From Saposhnikovia divaricata (Eukaryota; Streptophyta; Magnoliopsida; Apiales; Apiaceae), in contig CM071596.1 in assembly GCA_036435485.1 (NCBI GenBank), positions 136,487,001 through 136,551,000 on the forward strand: DNA of 64,000 nt, read 5' to 3'. Numbering within the stretch: the first letter of the stretch is position 1; the number at the start of each line of letters is the position of its first letter. Shown in pieces: positions 48,274-61,300 of this stretch. Below the pieces are notes generated by a model. It worked only from the letters and a program-made list of their open reading frames with translations, was not told the origin of the DNA and did not search any database. The translations under genes were made by a program, and so were the position numbers.

Positions 48274-48411
48274 TATATATTTATTATCAAATCATCTCAT
48301 AAAAGAATTTAAGCCTCCAAAATTTATGTTATAAAAAGGATAATTTAAATTAATTAAAAAAATATATATAATATAAAAAAGAATTTGTGCATCGCACAAG
48401 TTTTAAATTAG

Positions 48412-48823
48412 TAGCTTATTAAAATGTACACTGTTTAAAAAGCTTTTTTATCTGTCAGGAAACAAATTATAAGGCTGAATCAAATAAGTGGGTGGATAAA
48501 TTTTTGGACCAATTTCTTGATTCTAGAACCATCTAATATATTGTTGTACAGTATTATAATATTTGAGTTGGATTAAAAAAAGGGGCGACTAAATTATAGA
48601 GACCGGGGCGAGGAAATAAAAGGGGAGGGGAAAAAAGGTGGGGGTTTAGTTGGGATGGAAGGATCTAGAAACCCTAAATTCATCTCTATATAGTCTCCGC
48701 TTCCTCCCTTCCCTTCTTGAAACCAAATCACCCCCAGCCTCCTCATCCTCGTCTTCATCTTTGTTTTATTCTAATTTATTCTTAAACTTCAGATCTAGAT
48801 AAATTAAATCCCAAGGTTCTGTA
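48412..48823 (+). promoter_or_regulatory. HSP90 promoter and 5' leader
   Basis: 412 bp separate the decayed Helitron end from the HSP90 start codon. A TATA box (ctatatag, 48686-48693) is followed by a pyrimidine-rich leader. A heat-shock element dimer, TTCTAGAA, lies at 48521-48528, about 160 bp upstream of the TATA box. It matches the nTTCnnGAAn form bound by heat-shock factors. Only one perfect dimer was found, which fits weak or basal heat response. Confidence 0.6.
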
Positions 48824-51800
48824 ATGGCGGACACGGAGACATTTGCCTTCCAAGCTGAGATCAACCAGCTTTTGAGTTTGATTATCAACACTTTTTACAG
48901 CAACAAGGAGATTTTTCTTCGTGAACTCATCAGTAACGCTTCTGATGTGAGTCTTTTTTTTTTTTTTTACTTTTGTTTTCTGTTGCATCATATATTAATG
49001 TTGTTTAGTTGTTTGAGTTTGTTAGTGTACTTCTTGTTATTTTTTGTCTTAAATTTGTTGTTGTACTTGTAATATTCTCGATTGATTTGTTGATTTTTTA
49101 TTTCGTTTTATGAATTTTGATTGGATATTTGATGAATGATCTAACATTAGTCCAACAGTTAAGATTGGAATAGAGTTAAGATTTAATGTGTTGTAGGGTA
49201 GCTTTTCCATTACTTAGTCCAACAGTTTGATTGTAAATATCTCAAGTCTTGTGTAGTGATCATGTACTTGAAAATTTTAAATTGTTAAAATTGGAACTTT
49301 GATTATGATGGTGATTTATTAGAGTGGATTAAGCATAGGGTGTTATATTTAGATTACATGAACATTATTATCACTGAAAGACAGAAAATATTGATGGTTA
49401 GAAACTTTTTAAAAATATTTATATATTGTTCACCCTTTGTAATCACGTGGTGTGCTTCCTGATTATTATGTTTTAACAGTTATCGTTTCAAAGTTTAAAG
49501 TAATTCAATTAAAATCCTCGTGACCTAAGAAAACGCTTGATACCGGGCCAATTAGATAGTTGATGATGTACATTTGTGCCTATAGACTTGGCTATGATGT
49601 GTTAAGATTAAACTGAGCGCTTTCTTACAGATTGTGTTTCTTGTGATCAATTTGTTTCTTGTGATCAATTCTAAATTCTTTATCTTTTAAATATTGATTT
49701 AGTTGCCACTGCTTATAGTTGTAAAACTTGGCTAATAAATTTTTGCTTCCATATAGGCTCTAGATAAAATCCGCTTTGAAAGCTTGACTGACAAGACCAA
49801 GCTCGATGCCCAGCCAGAGCTCTTTATCCACATCATTCCGGACAAGGCCAACAATACCTTGACACTAATTGATAGTGGTATTGGTATGACCAAAGCTGGT
49901 AAGTAACAGTGGTTCTGAGCAATACTAATTTTTTTGCCAAGTTAATGTGTTGGTTTTGCCTGACATGTTGTCTAATTGCTAATCTTCAGATTTGGTCAAC
50001 AATTTGGGTACCATTGCGAGGTCTGGTACTAAGGAATTTATGGAGGCTCTTGCTGCTGGTGCTGATGTTAGCATGATTGGACAGTTTGGTGTTGGTTTCT
50101 ATTCTGCGTACCTGGTTGCTGAGAAGGTTATTGTCACCACAAAGCATAATGATGATGAACAGTATGTATGGGAATCCCAAGCTGGTGGATCTTTTACTGT
50201 CACCAGAGATACTTCCGGAGAGGTGCTTGGAAGGGGTACCAAAATTGTTCTTCATCTTAAAGATGATCAGCTAGAATACCTTGAGGAGCGCAGGCTCAAG
50301 GATCTTGTCAAGAAGCATTCTGAGTTCATCAGCTACCCAATCTCTTTGTGGATTGAGAAGACCACAGAAAAAGAAATTTCAGATGACGAGGATGAGGAAG
50401 AAAAGAAGGACGAGGAAGGTAAGGTAGAGGAAATTGATGAAGAGAAGGAGAAGGAAGAAAAGAAAAAGAAGAAGATCAAGGAAGTGTCTCATGAGTGGTC
50501 TTTGGTTAACAAACAGAAGCCCATCTGGATGAGGAAGCCAGAGGAAATCACCAAGGAAGAGTATGCCGCCTTCTACAAGAGTCTTACAAATGACTGGGAG
50601 GAGCATTTGAATGTGAAGCACTTCTCTGTTGAAGGCCAGCTTGAATTCAAGGCTGTTCTATTTGTTCCCAAGAGGGCACCCTTTGATCTCTTTGACACAA
50701 AGAAGAAGCAGAACAACATCAAGCTGTATGTCCGCCGTGTTTTCATCATGGACAACTGTGAGGATTTGATCCCAGAATACTTGAGCTTTGTTAAGGGTAT
50801 TGTTGACTCTGAGGATCTTCCACTTAACATTTCTAGGGAGATGTTACAGCAGAACAAAATCCTCAAGGTCATTCGCAAGAACTTGGTGAAGAAGTGCCTT
50901 GAACTTTTCTTCGAGATTGCAGAGAACAAGGAGGATTACAACAAATTTTATGAAGCTTTCTCAAAGAACCTGAAGCTTGGGATTCACGAAGATTCCCAGA
51001 ACAAGACAAAGATTGCTGAGCTACTCAGATACCACTCTACCAAGAGTGGGGAGGAAATGACTAGCCTGAAGGACTATGTTACCAGGATGAAAGAGAGCCA
51101 GAATGATATCTATTACATTACTGGAGAGAGCAAGAAAGCTGTTGAGAACTCTCCCTTCCTTGAGAGGTTGAAGAAGAAAGGTTATGAAGTGTTGTACATG
51201 GTTGATGCCATTGATGAGTATGCAGTGGGTCAGTTAAAGGAATTTGAGGGCAAAAAGTTGGTTTCTGCTACCAAGGAGGGGCTAAAACTTGAGGAGACTG
51301 AGGATGAGAAGAAGAAAAAGGAGGAACTGAAGGAGAAGTTTGAGGGACTATGCAAGGTTGTCAAGGATGTTTTGGGCGACAGAGTTGAGAAGGTTATTGT
51401 GTCTGATCGTGTTGTGGATTCACCTTGCTGCTTGGTTACTGGTGAGTATGGCTGGACTGCTAACATGGAGAGGATCATGAAGGCCCAGGCCTTGAGGGAT
51501 TCAAGCATGGGTGGTTATATGTCAAGCAAAAAGACAATGGAAATCAACCCTGAGAATGCCATCATGGACGAGCTCAGAAAGAGGGCTGATGCTGACAAGA
51601 ATGACAAGTCTGTTAAAGACTTGGTTCTTTTGCTCTTTGAGACTGCCCTGCTTACTTCTGGATTCAGCCTTGAGGAGCCCAACACCTTTGGCAACAGGAT
51701 CCACAGAATGCTGAAACTTGGTTTGAGCATTGATGAGGATGATGTGGTTGAAGCTGAAGACATGCCTCCATCGGAAGAAGCTGATGCTGATGCAGAGGGA

Positions 51801-51824
51801 AGCAAGATGGAAGAAGTGGATTAA
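48824..51824 (+). CDS. HSP90: cytosolic heat shock protein HSP90
   Basis: Three exons, 48824-48946, 49757-49898 and 49990-51824, give 699 residues. Introns begin gtgagt and gtaagt and end atatag and cttcag. HSP90 is the ATP-driven cytosolic chaperone that matures kinases, steroid-type receptors and plant immune receptors with co-chaperones. The N domain shows the ATPase Glu34 and Asn38 (FLRELISNASD), DSGIGM at 80-85 and the lid GVGFYSAY at 122-129. A charged linker spans about 213-255. The middle domain has LPLNISREMLQQ. The C terminus ends MEEVD, which binds TPR co-chaperones and marks the cytosolic class (no signal peptide or KDEL). Length and exon pattern match Arabidopsis HSP90.2-type genes. 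No stop, frameshift or missing key residue was found. Confidence 0.97.
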
Positions 51825-53587
51825 GTGTCTTTTTTATCTACTGCACGCTAGTCCAGTAATGCTTCTACTTTATGATATAACTTATTAAGTTTTAATTAAA
51901 TCGTGTGACTTGACAAACTGAGAATTTTAGGAAGATGTATTTTGGTTTGGGTTTATATAATCCTGAGACTTTTGGTGGTGGTTACTCTATTTAGTTCTAT
52001 GTTTTGGAAATGTCAGTAATCTTAGTGTTTTAATATAAGAGAACTATTATGCCTTCTGCGGATGCCATATAACTGTCTATATATCACCATCCCAAATTGA
52101 AATTCAGTTGAATTTCTTTTGATCCTTGAGACTTGGTCAAATTGAGTAACTACATAGGTTGTCCTTTGTAATATGGAGATCAGTTCATATATAGTTTGGT
52201 ATTAGTTGCTGGCCTAGAAAAGTCTAAACACTGTGTTTTCTGGATATCTGAGCATATTATAGGCAAGAACGTTGTTAGTTGATGTTAAACATGGCGCCAT
52301 AGAAATTTCTTAACTATCCAGACCCGCCCTAAATCAAACAGAATCTGCGTAAGCTACCCCAAAAATCTTAATTCTGTTGTTTTAAGATGAGTAGTTAAAT
52401 GTTTGCAAGCATTGTAATTTGACTAAATTTTGTTTGGACTTATTTTCACTTAATTAGAATAAAGTTCACTGGACTGATTTGACTGTACAAAACCACTAGC
52501 ATAATGTCATGTCCCGCCAAAAAAAAAAGGGATCAAATTCTAAGGTCGTGACAATAAGCTTTGCTTTTCTTCTGAAGTTTTCACATTGTAACATGCCTAT
52601 CATATGCTCCAGATACACGGATACAGGTTACTATTCTTCGAGGTTGACAGGGTAGATCAACCGAAATTTAAAGTGCTGTAACAAACACTAATTTTTCTAA
52701 GATTAAGAAAAGCAAACTCAAAGCACCATTTGCGAGCCCTTTTGGATAACCAAATGCATGAATCATGACCTGGTTAGGTTGACATTTCTAATTTAGTAGA
52801 ACTAGATAGAAAGGCTCACACTATAGGTTTAATCTATTTCACGGATTTAAACTGTACAAATATTTTCTTTAATAAAAACTGAGACCATTGATGCCAAGCT
52901 CTGTGAACTGTCAAGTGTACGACTAATGTAGTAATAATTTAACCAGCTATACCACAATTGTCTTGGCACATAAAAATGAACACACCATGTTACAAAAAAT
53001 TACTTTTAAGCTATATTAGTAACAAACAGTATTGCACTACCCTGGACAAAAATTGCCTGAACACAAACATTGATTTCAAGTCAAGAACACAGTTAGTCTC
53101 TGTGGTGTGTTGCTAGTCTCCTTATTATCTGAACATCTTAACTTTGTTTTCTTGCACTACTACAAACAGTAAGGTTGGCTGATCTTTTTCAAGGGCTACA
53201 GACAATCAACCTCATCACTACAGACGCAAGAGCTAGCTCCCACATGCAGTAATTATATTTGAAAATATTAATTTTTTACGATAAAATAGAATTAAATGAT
53301 TAAAAAAATTTCCTAAAGGCCTCCAAAATTTTATCAAACCATGTATATTATAACATGTTTGAAATATTTAAAAATGAGATTATACATATAATAAAAATTA
53401 ACTTTTGGTATTGAAAGAAAGGTTCTATTATCAATTTTTTCTTAATATGATCGAAAATGTTGATTCCATTCGATGTACATAAAAACTTTTTGAACCCCCC
53501 TTGACGCGAATCCTGGATCCTGGGCGGGGGTGTCGTCTTTCCAGTCGACTGCTCAGTGCTGCTATTGGTACGAGTTGTAACTTGTAA
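51825..53587. other. HSP90 3' end and intergenic DNA without a recognised gene
   Basis: The first 100 bp should hold the HSP90 3' UTR; the AT-rich stretch near 51870-51905 is a plausible polyadenylation region. Beyond it no ORF above about 60 codons with a recognisable domain, RNA gene or terminal repeat was seen. The minus-strand 115-codon frame at 53348-53695 has no support. Confidence 0.5.
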
Positions 53588-53960
53588 GAGCAAGTCCAAT
53601 GCTAAATTGCTATTGCTATAATATTGAACCAAAAAGTGAATTTTGGTGTTAAAATAAAACTCACCCTCCAAAGTTAGTTTTATAACTAGTTTCAAATTTA
53701 ACCAACTATTTTAACTTTTACCTAATTCTTTTAACTTATATTGAATATTCTCAACAAACTCATCTCATTCTAGCTAAATGATGATGTGGCATTGATGCAT
53801 AAATGCATCCTTGGTTTCAAATTTAGCACCAAGTATGCATAATATAGTAATAACACCAATGATGCATCCAACTATAACACCCTTTTGGAGATGAGTTTTT
53901 TAGCACTTGGTATTATAATATAGCAATAGTACCAAGGATAGCATTGCACCAAGGAGTTTT
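53588..53960. mobile_element. MITE-like inverted repeat
   Basis: The left end, gagcaagtccaatgct, with gctattgctataatatt a little further in, is loosely mirrored by the right end, where aatatagcaatagtacc and agcattgcaccaagg appear. Inside, actcaccctccaaa is mirrored by ttttggagatgagtt. It resembles the widespread GAGCA..CCAATG class of plant MITE. The target duplication was not resolved. Confidence 0.5.
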
Positions 53961-54282
53961 GGTCGCTGAGGTGCCATTTCATTCTCGTAACGGGAATGAG
54001 TCCGGTGGAAGACCAGACAAGTAGCTCCCTCGCCTTGCAACGGTGACATTTTATCTTTTAAGTGAAGTCATTTTCTCATGCAGGTATCTACCTTTCCTAA
54101 AACTTGAACCAGTTAATCCCTCATCAAGAAAAATTAATTAATTTTCATATTTATTTCAATTTTTTACATAATTGTGAAATAGTTCATAGTCCGAAAAATT
54201 GAGACATGAATATCTAAATACCTACTCAGTTCCCATCTACAAAAAGTTATTTTTCTAGGGAAACAGACTAGCTTTAAATATT
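53961..54282. other. no gene seen
   Basis: Intergenic DNA between the MITE-like repeat and the TIR element; nothing recognised. Confidence 0.4.
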
Positions 54283-55288
54283 TGACAAAACGGAAAATAA
54301 ATTTAATCATTCCTGAACTATTATTGTTTTATTGTTTAGGTTCCTAAATAAAAAATTCCGTATTTAAGATCATCTACCTTTTTAATTTTTTGATTAAAGT
54401 ACTTTCTTTAAAAAATGACCGACAAACCTTAAATTAACCGAAATCTGGAAAATGTCCAAAAACCGGCCACCTTATTTCGGCCAACAAAAATCCGGGCACA
54501 TGCAAAATAGTCTCAAAATTCAAGAAATTGATCATCTTACCATCTGTACACCCTTATAAACAACTACAATCCATAATTACATGAAAACCCATTCACAATA
54601 ACAACAAAATCCAGTGACATATCCATTTTCCGGCGAACAAAAAAACAATGCCACAAATTTTAAAAAAATTATATAACCCTCCAACTACATGGATCTATAC
54701 GTATTTACAAGAAAAACCTTCAAACGATTGCATAAAAAAAAATTTCGGTCAAAATCAAGAACTCCGGTGATACCGAAAATTAAAGATTATCGAAACTTGA
54801 TTTTGGTGATGGGGTTGATAAAGGGTGGAAAGAGGGTTATTTTGGATATTCACACGCTCGATTTGGATACCAAAATCACCACGAAAAGTCCGTTTGATTT
54901 TTAGAACTAAGATTCTAACGTCCGTTAAAATCTTTTTAACTAAAGGACTGAAATTAGAAAAATTAAAAAATTAAATGGGATTCATGTGTCTGAGGATGAC
55001 CTTAGGGATTCTACCTGAGGTTATAAGATTTTCAATACAAATTTAAGGGTATTTAGGTAAATTACTGAGAAAAATTTAATATTTACAAAAATGCCCTTGC
55101 GGGGGCCACTTACTTTATAGGCTCTTTGTGTTATAACCTCAGGAGAGATACCCGAGGACAACCTCAGGCCCAGTTTTCTCAAATTAAATTACCTTAAATA
55201 CAGAATCTTTGTTAAGGGACCTAGACAATAAAACAACAATAGTTTAGGGACGATAAAATTTATTTTCTCTTGATAAAAAGAAAAGATT
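54283..55288. mobile_element. TIR transposon of about 1 kb, non-autonomous (MULE-like?)
   Basis: About 70 bp at the left end (ggaaaataaattt ... actattattgttttattgt) is inverted at the right end (acaataaaacaacaatagt ... aaatttattttc). The exact 13-bp direct repeat agctttaaatatt lies on both sides (54270-54282 and 55289-55301). That is longer than usual target duplications, but a 9-11-bp MULE-type duplication inside it is possible. The 71-codon frame at 54689-54904 has no known domain. A second inverted pair (acctgaggttataag and gttataacctcagg) lies inside. Confidence 0.6.
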
Positions 55289-55308
55289 AGCTTTAAATAT
55301 TATGCATG

Positions 55309-58292
55309 TGACGCCCTCAAATCCGGGGTGAGATTTGGGCCCACTACAATACTAGTTTAAAATAACCTGCGTATATATATATATATATAGTTTTGAAAAC
55401 AAATCCCGAAACATACCAGGATCACAACAGGTTATAGTATGAAACAGGAACTATTCCAAACGATAAGTTATTACAATTAACTAGTATCGTTTGGTTGACC
55501 CGATAAGGGACCCACAACAACGACCAAATGTCTAAGTTATTACATCTAATACAATTTTAAACCATTACAATATTACACTGCTCAAAAGCCTATCCAACAA
55601 CTACAACAAAACCTCAGAGGGAATCTGAATCTCGACTGTCTGCTCGAATCCTGGAAACCCTATGATCATAGTCTTAGGCGATGATGAGCAACAAATTTGC
55701 TCAGCAAGTATATATGTATCAACTATAAAACAATGATAAATCAAATCGATAAAGATACTCAGAACTCAGGGTCAAATGATAACATTCATTGTCAACTGGA
55801 TATATCAATTGGATAAACGATACCACAAGTCATTAATGATACTCGAACTCAAGGTCAAATGATAACAATTGTTGTCAATTGGATAATCAATTTAGAGACT
55901 AGAATTGGATTTTCAGTTTCGACGCTGTGAGTTAAAGTGGATGATCAGTCACACTAAAACTTCGGATATACTCTCTTGGTATATCCAAATACTCAACTGG
56001 ATCCATTGCCCATTTTGGCCTAACATAATACTTATGTACTGACTGGCGTCTTCAGTCCTAAAAACATTTTTATTTTATAAAATTTCCAATTCTATTTGTT
56101 TAATACTCAAGCCAGGGGTCGGGACAATCGACTACCCTGTTTAATTAGAGTCAATGTATAACTCAATAATTCAGACAAAAGATCAGGTATCTAGCATTTA
56201 TTCATTTTTACTGAAGAGTAATATTTCAGGTTCAGCGTACATTGGATCAAGTGAATATGATCAAGTAATTATGATTCAGCATTAATGAATTGATTTGATA
56301 ACAAAGGGAAATGTAAATCAACACAACATGATGTATCTAAAGAAGTAGGGTCATATAATCAAGTACAAAGGAAACAACATTCGATATAAATTGAATTGAT
56401 AACAAGTAAGAAAGTAAATCAACACAACATGATGTATCTACGAAGGTAGGGTTGTATGATCAAGTACATATGAAACAATATTCGATATATTTGAAGAACA
56501 GGTTAAGGTTACTTGCCTTACTCGAGAACTAACTGTCTATTCCGCTTTGTTTTTGCCCTTGTCACTGGGACCTACTTCCTTCGATTCTACACACAAAAAT
56601 ATACTACTTCAGTACTCTATTTAATACTCGACGTACTACTATACTAATTCTACCCATTCGTTAATCCCTTAATAATATAAAAAAACATATCAAGTAAAAG
56701 TAACAATACACCAGTACATAAACATTTTAAACCTTACTAAACAACAATTAACAATTAGCCAATTAAGGTTCAAATACCATCCAAATACCACATTTATATA
56801 ATTAACTCGCAATTCAAATAATAAAGATTTTAGAAAAAATTTGACGGGGTCGTTTTATTTAACGAACTACCCGTCGGATTACAACCGACCCAAACAATCC
56901 AACCAATATTACAAATCATAACAGATTCAAATAAACGGCCATACAATACTCAGAATTTAAATACAAAACAATTAATTTAATTTATAAAATTTTAATTCGG
57001 CTCAGGTATACATCATCGCCTTAATTACCCCCGACTCAAATTAAATCACCGTCGAGGGGGCAAAATCCCGAGGGTACCCTAATTCGGGTTTCCAACTCGG
57101 AATTCCGCACAAAATAAATAATTCCGCTATTTTGTAATTTCACGAAAACTGTCAAACAAGCACAGATTTATTTAACAGACATTTCGAAGTAAGATAGCCT
57201 GGATAATTGAATCAAAACAGATTTCACCGAGCACAACACCAAATAAACCAACAATCAAACAGGGGAGAGAACAAGGACACCCACATGACCATACCAGAAG
57301 CCACGCTTACACAGGAATGCGGAAACCCCGCCACAAACTCACACCAACTGTACTTAGTTCGAAGAAAGAACCGGAGATAATCAAAACTTCAAACCGCACA
57401 ATATACACACACACACAAGATAATCTCGCACGCACACAGCACAGGGAAGACCCCTGCCAATCACCCACACACGCGAACTCACACACCCGACTTGCAAGAA
57501 CAGATCGGTGGAAACATAGAACAATTCAACAGCGTAATATAAGTTGAGTTTGAGGTATTGAGTGAAAGAAAGAGGTAACTAAAACCTTTTTCCGGAGAGA
57601 ATATCAAGAGAGACCGAGAGAGACAAATCTAGAGAACTCGGGAGAATATGAGATTGATGTTATGGTCGGTTGTGGTTAAACAAGAAACTAATTAGGGTTT
57701 TAAATAATGGAATTGGGGAAAACTAAAATTAGAAATTTAGGATTTTACTTTACTAAGATTATATAAAAATAAATAAATCTTAAATCACAATCAAATACAA
57801 AAATATATGGAATATTAAATTTTAAAATTTTAAATTAAGAATGTAAAATTACGATCACTCCCATATTTTTAAAATATTTTTCGGGCCAAGAACGAATTAA
57901 ATATCGATTTTACAAGGTTAAATCAATAAAATACAAATCACTTAATAAAATCATTTTAAAATCCTTAAAAATCACAATAAATCCACCAACTATTTCTAAA
58001 ACTCAAATAAACTAATAAAGTCAATAATACAAAGGATTTCATAATTTTTACTGCTCCCAAAGATTTAACACAATTCTCGGAAGATAATTATAATACAAAT
58101 AAATGGAATTAAATCTCCAAAAATACAATTAAAAATACCCGGGCATACACGACACATATAAATCGTCACATAATCCCACAAAATAATATCACACATATTT
58201 TACTTCCTCAAAATATCCACGTCATATAATACACAATTTAAAAATAAACATATAATATAATATAAAAATACTAAAATTTCGGAGACGTTATA
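55309..58292 (-). repeat. 3' LTR of the Tekay-like element
   Basis: Plus-strand ends are TGACGCCC (55309) and CGTTATA (58292); on the minus strand it opens TATAACG, where TG has become TA. It contains a (TA)n run near 55374-55389, a CA-rich stretch (57380-57490) and a GA-rich stretch (57570-57640). The frame at 57317-57547 is not a gene. Confidence 0.85.
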
Positions 58293-58332
58293 TCTTTCCC
58301 CCCTTAACAGGATTACGTCCCCAGAATCTTAC

Positions 58333-61300
58333 CTAAGTAAATAGATGAGGATACTTTTCGAGCATCTCGCTCTCAAGTTCCCAAGTTTATTATTCAACTC
58401 TAGGATTCCTCCACAAAACTTTTACCAACTTAACTGTCTTATTCCTTAACTTCCTCTCCATCCTATCCTGAATCGCTACAGGCTGTTCTACAAAAGTCAG
58501 ATCCGGTTGAATCTCAATGGGCTCGTACTCAATTATATGACTTAAATCTGGATGATATCTCTTGAGCACCGACACATGGAATACGTTGTGAATATGGTTC
58601 ATGTGAGGCGGTAAAGCTAATTCATACGCTACTTTTCCAACTCGCCTGTGGATTTCAAAAGGCCCAACATATCTCGGACTAAGTTTTCCCTTCTTGCCAA
58701 ATCTTGTAACTCCCTTCCAAGGTGAAACTTTCAGTAACACTTGCTCTCCTTCCTCGTAGTTCATATCCTTTCTATCTCGATCCGCATACTTCTTTTGTCT
58801 GTTCTGGGCAGCAATCAACCTTTTCTGAATGACTTCAATCTTTTCCTTTGTTTGCTGTAGTAGCTCTGGTCCTAATATTTTGCGTTCTCCAACTTCGTCC
58901 CAATATACCGGAGACCTACATTTCCTTCCATATAAGGCTTCGTATGGCGGCATCCCAATACTCGCATGATAACTGTTATTATAAGAAAACTCTACCAAGG
59001 GTAAATGCTCATCCCAACTTCCCTTGAAATCCAGTGCACATGTCCTAAGCATGTCTTCAATAGTTTGGATCGTGCGTTCACTCTGTCCATCGGTCTGCGG
59101 ATGATAGGCTGTACTCATTTTAAGCTTAGTGCCTAAACATTCTTGAAACTGTTTCCAAAATCTGGAGTTGAAAAGTGGATCACGATCTGACACGATAGTT
59201 ACTGGCACTCCGTGACGCATAACCACTTCCTTTAGATACAGCTGTACCAACTTGGCAAGTGAAAATCTCTCATTGATTGGCAGAAAGTGTGCCGATTTAG
59301 TCAAACGATCTATGATCACCCAAATCGCATCATGATTGGCTTTCGTTCTTGGTAGTCCGACTACAAAGTCCATAGCTAGGTGTTCCCATTTCCACTCAGG
59401 AATATCCAACGGTTGCAATAATCCACTGGGTCTCTGATGCTCGGCTTTAACTCTCTGGCATGTATAACACTTACTAACCCATTCTGCAATTTCTCGCTTC
59501 ATATCTAGCCACCAAAAATTTTCCTTCAAGTCCCGATACATCTTGGTGCTTCCTAGATGGATAGATAATCTTTAATTATGTGCTTCACGTAAAATCTCCT
59601 GCCTTAGCTCCGCTACGTTAGGTACCCAAATTCTCGAAGAAACACGTAGAATTCCTTTATCATCCTTTTGACTAAATATTTCTTCTCCTGTTAACTCTCC
59701 TATGTCATGGTTCATTACTTCTTCTTGACACCTCTTTATCTTTTCCAATAATTCTGGCTGGAAAGTCATCTCATATATCATTTCTGTAGTAAGAACTGGA
59801 ATACACACCTTTATTTCCAATTTATCGAACTCCTTATGTAACTCTGTTGCCGTCGTCAACATGTTCAATTTCTCTTTTCTGCTTAAGGCATCTGCCACCA
59901 CATTCGCTTTTTCTGGATGATAATTTATAGAACAATCGTAATCTTTAATCAACTCTAACCATCTTCGTTGCCTCATATTTAACTCCCTTTGAGTAAAGAT
60001 ACACTTTAAACTCTTGTGATCGGTGAAAATCTCACATTTCTCTCCATACAGATAATGTCTCCATATCTTCAGTGCAAATACTATGGCTGCCAATTTTAAA
60101 TCATGGGTGGGATACTTCTGTTCATGCGGTCTTAGTTGTCGAGAAGCATATGCAATCACTCTGCCATGTTGCATAAGAACACATCCTAAGCCTTTATGAG
60201 AAGCATCACTATAAATCACAAAGTTTCCTTGATCATCTGGAAGTGCCAAAACTGGAGCAGTTACTAACCTTTGTTTCAATTCCTGAAAACTCTCTTCGCA
60301 CTTGTCATTCCAAACAAACTTCTCATTTTTCCTGGTAAGTTTCGTCAACGGTGAGGCTATCTTGGCAAAGTCCGGAACAAACCTTCGATAATATCCTACT
60401 AATCTCATAAAACTTCTGACTTCTGTCGGTGTCCTCGGTCTTTCCCAATTCATAACGGCTTCAATTTTCGCTGGATCCACTGTTATGCCTTCACTACTAA
60501 CCACGTGCCCTAAGAATTGAACCTCTCGTAACCAAAACTCGCACTTTGAAAATTTTGCATACAACTTCTCCCGCCTTAGCGTCTCCAGTGCTATTCTCAA
60601 ATGATCTGCATGGTCTTCCTCCGTCTTTGAGTATATTAAAATGTCATCTATAAATACGATCACAAATTTGTCTAAATATTTCTTAAAAACTCTGTTCATT
60701 AGATCCATGAATACTGTGGGCGCGTTCGTCAGTCCAAATGCCATAACTAGAAATTCATAATGCCCATACCTGGTTCGAAAAGCTGTCTTGGGCTCATCTT
60801 CTGGTTTAATCTTGAGTTGATGGTAACCGGATCTCAGATCAATCTTAGAGAAATAGACGGCGCCCTTCAATTGGTCAAACAAGTCATCAATCCTGGGTAA
60901 CGGGTATTTGTTCTTGATGGTTAACTTGTTTAGTTCTCTGTAGTCAATACATAATCTCATACTTCCATCTTTCTTCTTCACAAACAACACTGGTGCTCCC
61001 CACGGAGAAACACTAGTCCTGATCACTCCTTTATCCAACAAGTCTTGCAATTGCGTTGCCAACTCTTTCATTTCAACTGGTGCCATTCTATAGGGTGCCT
61101 TAGAAACGGGTTGCGTCCCTGGAGCTAAATCAATCGCGAACTCTACCTCTCTGTCTGGAGGTAACCCTGGCAATTCATCGGGAAAGACATCTGGAAATTT
61201 GTTCACTACGGGAATCTCCTCCAGCTTAGTTGCTTGTTTGTTAAGATCCACTACATGGGCTAAGTACGCTTCACATCCTTGGCGTAATAACCTCTTGGCC

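Larger units (their letters stand above)
29625..48411 (+). mobile_element. non-autonomous Helitron of about 1.5 kb, split by four nested insertions
   Basis: The 5' end is TCTATACTATTATATAAAAGC at 29625, preceded by A, matching common plant Helitron starts. The 3' end is a stem-loop at 48384-48400 (ttgtgc atc gcacaa) followed by TTAG (CTAG mutated) and T at 48412. Removing the solo LTR, the Tat element, the hAT MITE, the Stowaway MITE and their target duplications leaves about 1,474 bp. What remains (34562-35076, 46560-47178, 47907-48036 and the ends) consists of imperfect repeats of pieces such as attaccttttt, ttttctaactaaaat and ctctttttccaattatatcac. No Rep/helicase coding sequence is present. 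Confidence 0.7.

Noticed and set aside
50379..51805. Several minus-strand ORFs of 60-118 codons
   Set aside because: Shadows of HSP90 exon 3, whose codon bias keeps the opposite strand open.
54689..54904. 71-codon Lys/Arg-rich ORF
   Set aside because: Inside a non-autonomous TIR element; no family similarity recognised.
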